DNA from: Amaurobius ferox
Taxonomy: Eukaryota > Arthropoda > Arachnida > Araneae > Amaurobiidae
Reading direction: 5' to 3'
Assembly: GCA_951213105.1 (NCBI GenBank)
Contig: OX578144.1
Coordinates: 81,215,301 to 81,279,300 of the forward strand
DNA length: 64,000 nucleotides
The notes under the pieces were generated by a model. It was given only the letters and a program-made list of their open reading frames with translations, was not told where the DNA came from and did no database searches. Position numbers and translations under genes: made by a program. Positions 34,601 to 46,600 of this stretch are shown here, piece after piece; the stretch's first letter is position 1; each line of letters begins with the position of its first letter.

Positions 34601-37600
34601 GGTCATCAGTAGAAAAATCAGAAGTTTTCAGTATTCAGTAAAACTACATCGACCATCAGTAAGATTTTAAGTATATTGAAAATATATATTTTAAAATCTT
34701 TCATAATAATAATTCAAAATGCAGTTTTGCTAATTTAACTGAGCTAATAAAAACTAAATGGCACTATTTATGTAAAAATAATGAAGAAATTAACCTTTAC
34801 AATTAACTAAAATATTTAAAATAAGCTAGTTTAGTCAAGTTAATGTGCAACAATAGGGAGGGAAAAGGATAATTACGTACTCTTCGCAAAGCCCACAAAA
34901 AAAAAATCGAATTTCATGATCGTACTATTTATGTGAAAATAATTAAAAAAATTAACCATTATAATCAACCAAAATATGAAAATAAGCTTGTTTAGTCAAG
35001 TTAATGTGCAACAATAAGGAGATTGAGATCGATGGAGAAGAATAATTGCATACTTTCAGAAATACCCGCGAAAAAAAAAACTGAATTTCACGATCGTACT
35101 ATTTATATGAAAATAATTTTAAAAAATTAGCCTTTATAATCAACCAAAATATGAAAATAAGTTACTTTAGTCAAGTTAATGTGCAACAATAGGGAGATGG
35201 AGATTGATGGAAAAGGATAATAGCATTCTCACGGCAACGGCCGCAAGAAAAAAAAAAAAAAATTCCATGATCGTACTATTTATATGAAAATAATTAAAAA
35301 GGTAACCTTTATAATCAACCAAAATATGAAAATAAGCTAGTGTAGGAAAGTTAATGTGCAATAATAAGGAGATGGAGATGGATGGATAAAGGCAATTGTG
35401 TACTCTCAGCAAAGCCCGAAAAAAAAAAAAAAAAAAACTGAATTGCACAATCTTATAATTTAAGCGAAATATAAGTTTAGTAAAATATTTCTTTATTTTT
35501 ACTCGCACTATAAAAATAAATTAGGTCTATTGTTCTGATATGAAATCATTAGAAGAAGAAAATTGATGCAAACTGATAATTTTGGACTCAGCAAAGCAGA
35601 GAATATGAATTGAATGGTGGGATGCATGGATTTCACGGGATTTTCCGTAGTTTTGGGAGTAACGTCCATAAAACCGTAAGATGAAGTAAAAATCTGTACA
35701 AACTACGGAAAATCAGTAAAAGTTAGTATATCTGCCTGGTCGTATCTATAAAAATAATATACTGTTATAAATGGGGCAAAAGTAAAACAAAGATTTTCAA
35801 GTGCTGCGTGAAGTTTTTTCCTCTGTGTCTCCTTTGAGTCCAATGACAACATATATCACGGTGATTACTAAGACAAAATATTTACGACTTGTTTCTGATT
35901 CCCCTTCTGTGGGGGATCTTATGTCCCCACTTCCGGGTTAGAAAACTAGCTTTGTCTGCAGTCCGTTTTTTGGACACTGCAGCATGCTGAGCGTACCAGA
36001 ATAAATACAGCTTGTCACTCGAGAACGTCTGCGTTCTCGTATGAAAAGCTACATTTATTCTTTTACCCCCAGCACGTAGTGTCTAAAAAAAGGACGGCAG
36101 ACAACGCTCATCAGCCGTAGGTCGAAGCTCAATTAAGATAATAGCTCTGATTAAAACCTCTCGGTGATTTTCTTTGAAAAAAGGAACTTTGTTTGAGGAG
36201 AAAAGTTTATTGAAAAGAAAAACTGAATTTTTCAGAAAAAACGGATTTTTTAGGATAAAAGCAAAATGAAAAAGTAGAAATTTTTGGGAAAGCAAAAAAG
36301 CAGAAGAATCTCATGCCTGGTTATAGGACGTCAAAGACGATGTTGGGCAGAAACTAAAATTTAGAATATTTAATAATTTAATTTTGTTATTTACTTTATT
36401 TAGGGCAAAGTGATTCGTATACTCAATTTAATAACACCAAGATTCATTAACAATAAATAGTAATAATGATCCAATAATAATTGATTAATAACCCAGGATT
36501 TTCCCAGTCTAGAGAATGACCTGCTAATTTACACCGCAAACCATTTTTTTTAAATTCAAGTACTTCCTGGGTTTTGCTTATTGATATGCACCGAGTACCT
36601 TGATGAAAAGGAATTACCTGTGCTCAGAGCTTAGCAGAACTCTTCATGGGAATCTTGGATAGCATGTAGATTCGAACGTAACTATTTGAAGATTCAGTAT
36701 CACTATTCGTGCATGTAAGGTTTAAATTTGTCAAAATCTATATTTGAAGTTGATTCTAAAATACAGTGGAGCACTATTTATACATTACTAATTTATATGT
36801 TCAGCTTAAGTCCCGATTCATTCCTATATAATTCTTTTGATAAAATATTCCATTTATACTATGCGACTCAATTCTTAATTTAACTTATGTGGCGTTTTTG
36901 TTCAGTCTTCCAAGTTATGTGCAAATATAAAATTTATTATTATTGATGATATTATTTTTTTCTTTGTGCATTACAATAACTACACAATTGAAGGAAGATA
37001 ACATATTTAATTGATAACATATTTATTAGATTTGAAATGGAAATAAAGGTATGATAAAGGTATGAAATTTTTGTATGTTCCTCATAATTTAAGAAATTAA
37101 GATCAAATTAAAAATTCAAATGCTTAAACTATCAACTTTTAAATCACAGATGGGATTTTAAATGGATTGGAAAAATGTCCTAACATTATTATATTTTTAT
37201 TAAATATAAAGGCTGCCATATAGTTGGTTGGATTTAATTTTCATACGTCTTTAAGAGACAGTCCCTTGAAAGATATAAATGGTGCTCCATTGCATTACAA
37301 TAAACATCTATGCATACTCTGAACCTTTCCCTGTAATTATATAGCAATTCCTTTACAAAGCAAGAATTGAAAAGCATATTAAAAATTACCTCCTTGATAT
37401 CAGGATCAATAAAATCTGCAATATTATGACCTTCCCACAATTCAGGTATAACATCATACTTCTCATCATCAGGAATTACATAATTTTCTGTGGAGGAAAA
37501 ATAAAAACTTGGAAAAAAGCAACTGATAAATGATAAATTTAAACATTCATTACCAAAATTGGGTTGTTTATTAGGTTATCTTATTTTTATACAAGAAATG

Positions 37601-40537
37601 GCTGATTTAACCAGAACCTAGTTTAAAGTGGCTTCCAAACCACAACAAATACTTATGCATACCCCATGCTTGTGTATATGGATTTAAAACTAAAATATAA
37701 GGATATATTTTTCCATAAGGTCATTTTTATCATGGTTCATAAAATCAAATGCCCTAATGAACAAACAGAGCACATAAAAATTAAAACTGGACATTAATTT
37801 TCACTACATGTCCAGCTGAGCATGTAATAAAAAATGGGTGGACAGGTAGTTGAAAGCAGCAAGTAACCAGCACTGTGATGCAAATGTTTTCCAATCAATA
37901 TTTAAAGTCACACGAGAGAAGAGAACAAAAAAGATCAATCATGCATAAAGCATTGATTATGAAAAACACTTTCTAGCTTCAATGCAATTTTATTTAAACA
38001 TCTCTAAAATGCAATACCTTCCTCGGTAATATTTTAAAAATTATCATAATATTACAATAACTTATTATACTTGAAAACTTCATTGAAAACAAATGAACTT
38101 TATTCAAATGACGTCATCAAAATATAAATCGCCTGGCTCTCTATATAAAAGCAGCATTTCACTCAAACTTTTTCCCATTCTTTTTATTCATCACAATACT
38201 ATAATAATTTATTTTATTTAAAAACTTAAAACCATGGATGTACAAGTAATTTAATTTGCGGCAGCAAAAGACATCTGATCAAAAAGATGCCTTGGAACCT
38301 GTACCCGAATTATAAGAACAGAGGAGAATCTAGCTTTTCCTCAGTGATTATAATGGCGGTCTTGTAAGTAAAGGGTCCCTGGTTTGGGGCCCGGCGACTC
38401 TTAATCGCCACAAATTCAATGCATAAAATTTCATCGAAAAAATCGTCTGCTTCTCTATGTAAAATCAATGAATCTTTCATTCATATCAGCTATATTGCAG
38501 ACTCCATGAGCTAAATAATTTTGCATTAAAGAAATGCAGCAGTTCTTATACAATTCATTTTACATTTTTTAGTGTTTACTTTCTCCATAAGTGAAAATTA
38601 GTCTTTGTTGTAAAAATAATCAAAGTTTGATGATCATTTAACCACAAATATATTGTAATTGTGTTGTTTCAGAATGTAGATGCACAGAATTTAAGCAAAG
38701 ATAAAGCGGTTTTAGTACGGATACAACACTAAACATAAATTAAAAAGAACTTTAAAAAAACTACTGAATATATTTTACCGAAATTGTTTTTATATATTTT
38801 ATGGGATAATTTGAATATTTCCTAAAACTTTGAAGCAATTTGTGAATTTTAAATTCGCTTAAAAAATGTTTGAAAAATTAGGTTCCGTATATCATTTCTC
38901 CAACCCGGGTTCAATCCAAAACTAATTGAGTGATATTATTCATTTATATTCCCATAGGTCCCACAGACAGTCTGAATAACTAACATACTAAAATTTCATT
39001 TTGATAAAGTCATTTTTACGGCAGTTATGCTAACGGACAGACATACAGACAGAATGAACAAAGTCATAAACACTTTTCAGGTACGTTGTAAAGTGTTAAA
39101 AAAACAAATCAAATAATTATTCAATGACAGGTGAACAAATGTGAATAACCATCTTAACAGGATAGATAACTAGGGTGAGAAAAACATGGCTGCCAGCTGA
39201 CGCAAAGTGCTGGAAAGCAAGAGACATTAATAACAAATGGAGACCAGATTTGAACATCTGGCACAGTTCCAAAGCAACTCCTCTCTTTCACATTTGTGCT
39301 TGATTCATCATGTAGATTGAAGGCACATGTATGTTGATAAGTGAACAAGTTCCCCCCACTCCCCCGAAAGTTGACATATATATGAATAAGGCAATAGGAT
39401 TCTTCACTGTTATAAATGGATATTCAAAACATTTTTCTGGAAAACTCTGGTACCAGCTCTTCAACTGATTAGAAATTGTGTGAGCTAGTAATTGTGTATA
39501 AAAAGTGTAATCTGAAACTGAAAGCAATAAAAGAAAATGAGAACACTTTATGAAAACATCCAAAATGCCTGGAATAAAAATGTCATCAGCAAAATGTTGG
39601 ACATGTTAAATTTTAGTGTGGGTATCTATTTTTTAAACATGTAGAAATTCATAGTTTTCTAACTCATTAAAATTAAAAATGTCTCATGTACTTAAAAAAA
39701 AACTCATGTAATTAAAAATGTTGAAAAACAAAATACATTTTTTAAAAAAATTGAAACTTTTGTTGTTGTTTCTTATCCCACTTGACCGACAGCAACATCA
39801 GATCAAGTCCATGAACCCGTGAGTCTTCAAAAGATGAAGAACTACTCCAGGAATTGAAACTTTTTGTAACATTGATGGATGGTTTATGAGAGTATAGTCC
39901 AGGCTTCCGGAAATCGCCCGTTCTCGCTGGGTTAAAATTCGGCGAGGATGACCAATTTTAAAATTCGGCGAGGATGACCAATTTTCGGAAGTTGCCGTCC
40001 TCTCGGATGGCCTTGAGATTAGATTCCGTAAAAAAAAAAAATAATAATAACAAATCGTTGTCATGTTATCAATGCCTTCTTTCTAGGCGAGCCGTCAGAT
40101 CCGCATTGTAACCACAGGCGATAGCAATTTTCTCTCCCCTCATCCTCTACCCAGTGAATCTGATGACCGAACGAAAATGCGATAGCGCGCTCACAATCGA
40201 AGTGACATACTTTTCAAGGTCTACATGTGCCGAAATTTCGGATTTTAACAAGACCGACAATACCAATGCTTAAACCTGGACCACACATCCACGCCCGAAG
40301 AAATTTATAAATGTAGAATAAACTCGGCCTGAAGATAACTGCGTCTCAGCAGACCCGAATGATTTGTATTCAAATATGTTAAAAACAAATTTGTCAAAAT
40401 TTTGTACGAAGAATTTAGTTTATCTTAAACATTTATCTTTATGTAGCTGAAATAAAAGCAATAAGTTCATGTATTCAATTTAAAACCATCTTAAAAATTT
40501 TCAAAATAAATATGTTCGGCCCGGTCGTAAGGGACGT

Positions 40538-40635
<98 letters not shown>

Positions 40636-43600
40636 CGGCCTGAAACAACAGAAAACTCAAGCCCAGCCTGAACCTAAGCCCAAATCCATTTTTAACTCTT
40701 TAAAACCCAAACTATAAAATTTCCATTTGCTGTAATAGACTGGACTAAGTAACAAGTTTGAATTTTCGGAATGGATTCTTCTAGTTTCAGTGTTTTATTT
40801 TCTTCCCTTCTTTGGTTTCAACTTTAAGACTAAAATGGTTAAAATTCATTCATGGCATTTGTTCCAGTTGTTTGACAACTGAAGTTCAGGTATGAAACAT
40901 CTATTCAGTTTGAAGATTTTAATCTTGATTGACTACATTCCCTAGAAATTAAGAGTGACAATGAGGTTTAAACTGCTTAGAGACAAGAGGATTTATATGA
41001 TTATTTATTTACCACGCCTTCAAATTACCAAACATTGGAAAAAAAGAGAGATTCCTTACATATCTTGCCCCTCTGCCCCCACCCATAGATCGGAATTCTG
41101 CCGGTCTGGTCCTTTATCGGAGACGCCTCGTCGGCGAGTTTGACTGCGGTGCTGTATGAATATGCAGCTGGTTCTAATTTATTATTGTTGTGCGATGTAT
41201 TTAGGCACATATATTAATGAATATAAAGTGAAAAAAAAAATTCTTAGGACGGGTAAAAATTTTCGAGGACGAGTAAAAAATGTGACTAGCCGTCCGTGAG
41301 GACGGGCTAGATTTTGCCGATTTCCCGAAGCCTGGAGTATACTTACATGAAAAAGTTTATTTACTAAAACTTACCCTTATATTTATCATTCTTAAACAAA
41401 TTTTAGTCTTTCAGTATATATATATATATATGAATCCCTATATTGTAAGTGAACATAACAATAAATGCATGTCTCAAATAGAAGAAATAGAGGAACTTAC
41501 TCTTTAAATCCAGTATGTAGTCGTCTCCCAGTTCCATTTCAAGATCTCTTTCCTGAAAATAAACATTTTAAAGTTTTATATTGCCATGGTTCATACAGTC
41601 TTCTTGAAAACTTCTTGAGTACTAATCAAGGACTATTTAAAGACTTAAGGTGTTGCAATAATAATAATGCTATGATAGTTTTAGAACACCCCCCCACACA
41701 CACACACACACACACAACTCCATCACAACTGCTTGTATCAATAAACTTATTTCTAATAAACTTTCTTGCTTTTCTTTGAAGGTTTGTTGCAAACTATTTG
41801 ACTGAAATGAAAGTAATATTGTTATGTTTTTTTCAGTCTTTAGTGCTAATTCATTAGCAGATTCTGTCAATGCGTGGATATCTGTTTTCAAACATTTTTT
41901 CTTCTTCAATATCTTTATTTCTTAATACTCAATCTCACACTTTTTTTTTTGTAAAAATATCTGCTTTTGTTCTTGTAAATATTTCTGAATTCACAATTTC
42001 GCTTTGATCGTTTGTATACTCACCATCAAATGAAACAATTTATCATGATTTGGAGCAATACTATAGCAATCCACACAGCTAGAACCCTGTGTATTATACA
42101 GGAAATATGGGTTGAATTGCGGCTAAAAGCATATTTCCATGGATTTTCCAGTGACGAAATTCCATAATTTTCCACGTAGCTAGACACCCTGACTTTTCAT
42201 CCGCTTGCAGATGGTTGTTTTCATTAAAGATTCTTTGTCACAGTTTTAAGTTCAAAATTAATGAAAAAAATATTACCCATTTATTTTCAACACGTTCTGT
42301 CACCTTGTAGTGTTATGAAATAGTTATGGAAATTTTTGCCATATCAAAAATTTTATCAATGACAAAAATGGCGAGCGCTGAGGTTTTTGCAACTTTGGGG
42401 ATTACAAAAGTTGATTTTCATTGTGGTTACTATGTGTGTGGAAAATGTATCTCAATTGACCCTTGGAAATTTGTCCTTTCAGAAAGTTCCTGTGATTTTG
42501 TGATCATGAATAATCACAGAATATTCACTGAATGACAATTAATAAAATGAAATTCACGAATTTTCGCTAATTCACAAAAAATAAAAAAATAATCACATCT
42601 GATACATACAGTGGTAAGGTAATATAAAGTGAGTAACAAAAAATGAACTTACTAATTTCCTTTTCTTAGAATCAGATTCCATTTTCATTTTCGCTTCTAA
42701 CACCTTATTGGGTATGAAAGGCAGTCTCAACTAAAAAATAAAAATTTAACCACGTGTAGCATCACATGAATTACATTTTTAATTTCTAACATTTTATTGT
42801 GCATTCTCAAATTTTGTTAGAAGTAAATATTAGTAAAGCATATTCCAAATTAAAATATCCACAGGATGACTACAACATCCATGAGATGACTGAGTTTTCC
42901 AAAGATCAATTTTAAACTTTTGCCACATTTAATATATTTTGACAAAAACCAATGCCATTAGTATAGGGCACATTTTATACAAAATTTTGATTGGACATTA
43001 TATTATAAGATCATTGCAATTATACAGCAGAAAAACTTTTCTTTCTTTTTCAGGTTGTACATACAATTGGACGATTTTTCTTAGTGCAATCCTGTATAAA
43101 GGGCAAGACATATTTTAAAAATTAAAATACTCACTTTATTATCTCTAGGTTCAGGTTCTGCAACTTGCAAACGATTTAAAATCCCAGTTGCTTTCTTTCC
43201 TTTTAGCTTGGCTTCAACCCTATGAGCTAGAAGTCTGTCACATGCTTCATTTCTTAATTCCACAACTCCTTCACCGGTCACAGTGCTCATTTGCAAAATG
43301 GAATAACCCTCTTCTGCCAATGAGTCGATAATTTGCTACAAAATAAGAAAAACCATTAATTATATATAGAAATTTAATATAAACAAATTACTATAAAAAA
43401 TGAAATGAACTTACCTTTTTCTCAGAAGGTAATTCTTCAAGCTTTATAATGTCATTTTTATTAGCAACAACCACAGTAGGCTAAAAATAAAAATAAGTTA
43501 TTTCTTCAAATAGAAAATGATTTACAATTTAAATAGCACTCAATTACAAATATTAAAATTGATTATCACATCAATTAAATAGTAAATGTTTGACTTCTAT

Positions 43601-46600
43601 TAGACAAGTGATGTATCAATTTATAGGGCTGCAACAGGAAGACCACAAAAAATAATTGCTTATTAGCCCCATAAGCTGAAAATAGTTGCTAAAATAGTAT
43701 TTTTTTCAGCAGTGTCCCCAATAACAGGGGCACATGTGCGAAAAGTGTATGAAAAATTTTCAAATTCCCCCTTTATAAAATAAACAAATGGTAAAATGCA
43801 CCCCTTGAATTATGGGGGAAAAACATTAAAGAAACCAAAAATCTACTGCAATCAAGTATTTTCCGCACTTTCACTATGAATTGTGTAATCGAATTGCAGA
43901 GATCGCAAAAAAGATTGTGCTTCACTTCTAATTTTGACCATGTATACTTCTCATTCACACACATCATAATTCGGGGTTCTGGTAGCATGCACGGATGTGA
44001 ATTTAGAACTAAACATGCTTTTCAAGAACTGAAATGTCAAATTTGTGACATTACGTACTTTTGCTCGACTTTGACCTACATATGTGAGGTCTATAAATGA
44101 TCATTTGGAAAATACAAAGGATAATGACCACAGTTTAAATAAATAATATGTTCCATGACTTTAATCAAATTTAAAGCTAAATAGCGAGAATTTCATCACT
44201 TTTTATAAATCTCGGTGTGCAACTATTTCTCCCATAAAAAATTTCAGATTTCCTTTTTTCGATCATTATCAGTTTTCAGTTTGTTTTCGGAGATATAAAC
44301 AGAAAAAATCTAGGAATTCCTAAAATTTTTATAGCTTAGTAGTGTTCTCAAAAGTGCTTGCTGTTATCAATTCAACATTAAAGTTGCTCAAGATTTGACT
44401 TACCCATGGCCAAGTGCCGTGTTCATGCCCCACACCCTAATCTCAAATTTGCAATTTTTATGTAAAAGTTGTTTGAAAAAGCTCTTAATTTTGTGACGTT
44501 ATAAATGCTAAAATTCATGATTTTTATTAAAAGCTCTAACATTCGTAATTATTTTAAAATCCCTAAAATCTGAAAATATTAAAAACAGTAACCTCTAATA
44601 TCAAATCAATCACTACCATACTGGAATTGGGTGAAAAATAATTACAAAAATTTATCTTTTAGTTTCCAATGGCAACCCTGATTTATTATGTACAAGGAAA
44701 GCAGGCTGAACTGACTCAAACCTGGTGAAAAAATAATGATTTTGTAGAATAAATAAAATTACTATCAAATTCTAAATATTATAAATTTTGTAATAACCAT
44801 GAACTATTTTTTGAATTCAAATTTATCTGTTTAAAAGTGTTAGTAACAAAACATAAAAAAAAAAATAACTTGATAATATTAATTCGTGATTAATTTTAAT
44901 AAATTAATTAATTTATTAAGATTAATTAATTTTAATAAATTAATCTTAATGAAAAAAATACTGCATTAAATATCAATATAAAACATTCTTAAATAATACA
45001 TTAAATATTAATGTACAAAATTCTTGAATAAAACATTAAATTTTAAAGTAAATTATTAACTTTTCAAATCACATCTACTTTTCTATGCAGTGACCAACCA
45101 ACACATCAGTTCGTGTATCACAAAGTTTCAATTTTACAGATTCTGTTAACCACTATTAATTTTTCTTTTTTTTAGATCTGACCATTTTTAAGTGTGTTCC
45201 GCAAAACCCCGGAGTTCCAATTTTTTTCTTCATTTTGAATGCACAATTTAGTTCATAATGGATATTTTCTCATTTTGGAGCTCTGCCAACAAACTGAATT
45301 TTAATACGATTCCATGACCAAAAAAGTACGTAATTTCGAACTATAAGAAACAATATTCGCCATTCTAATTGTCACAAGCAGTTTAAATAAAAATCTAAAA
45401 ACTGAACTAAAAATATACACAAAAGTCTATGAAAAGATGATTGAAATAAAATAATTGCTGAAACAAAACAACACTTGCTTGTCACATCTGAAGAAATTAA
45501 AACAAAATAGAAACATTAGAGAATGAAAAACAGGCATAAAATCAAAACCGCTGTGAACTCCCATTTTTCCAAAACACCGGGCCAGATTGGAAGAAAGAAA
45601 ATAAACAACCCTGACTCATAACAAAACGATGAGCTATAATTGCTCCTGGAAGAAAACACACCATGTACCTTGCAGCATATCCCAAAGGCCTCACCTCATC
45701 ATTTTTCACTACCCACCTCTCCCCTATCAGTGTCCGAAGTCTATATCTCTTTCCTTAGTGCATGAGCAAACTGACCCCCTTTTCTCCGAAATTCTCCTGA
45801 GGTGCTGCAGTCACAGCTGTCACCATCAGTAGTGATTAAACGTGTCATTTCCATGGTCTCAATTTGGCTTCGGAACAAAAAATAGCCATAAGATTTTATA
45901 TAACATTTGAAATAATTGAATAGTCTTGCAAAAATTTATAAAAATTCTAATTATTACATTAACAAGTTTCCTACCCAAGAGATTTTGCTTAGAATAAGCA
46001 TTTACATAGAAACTGAATAACCAAATGAACTACACATGTCAGACATTTAAACCAAACAGAAATTACGCTTAGACACTGTTTGACACCTTTCAAAGTTCAT
46101 TAGCTTACATTTACTGAATCACATGATCGGTTGCTTTGATGATGATCCATTAAGAACAAGGAATATGGGTTGAATAGCAACTTTTTAAAAAATTTGCATA
46201 TATTATTATTTTTGTCAAAAAAAAAAATAAGTACATTATAGTTTTTTTAAAAATTTATGGACTTTTAATTCAAGCACTTAAATATGAAATTTTTTTTCAA
46301 GTATTTTTCAAGGATTTTTACAAATGTACGAACCATGATGAAAAGCAAGTTTTATGAGAATCTAGATTAGACTGTATAATTATAATTACATTTGACACAG
46401 CTCTAATTAAATTTATTTTAATAATTGAAATGCAAATGTTACTTATGAAACTACAGACATCATTTACTTTTAAAATTTGTACACAATTTTCTGTGAAATT
46501 AGATTTCAAATCCTTAAACCCAGCAACATTTTAAAACTAAAACCAAAAATTCAAATTTTCCAAATTGGGTCATAAATTGATATTGACTGAAAAAAGTTTA

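Larger units (their letters stand above)
33286..37389 (-). other. NOG1 intron with A-run, hAT-like MITE and long hairpin
   Basis: 4.1-kb intron. Holds an A-run (about 34052-34076), the subrepeat element 34580-35734 and the hairpin at 35951-36111. Nothing else was recognised. Confidence 0.75.

Noticed and set aside
35176..35508. 110-codon minus-strand frame with F-runs
   Set aside because: Antisense reading of the subrepeat array and its A-runs.
40475..40660. Minus-strand frame of poly-F and poly-I
   Set aside because: Translation of the A-run and (AAT)n tract inside the TIR element.
45629..45832. 67-codon frame with relatively GC-rich composition as a missing NOG1 exon
   Set aside because: Wrong strand, no NOG1 motif, no splice borders.
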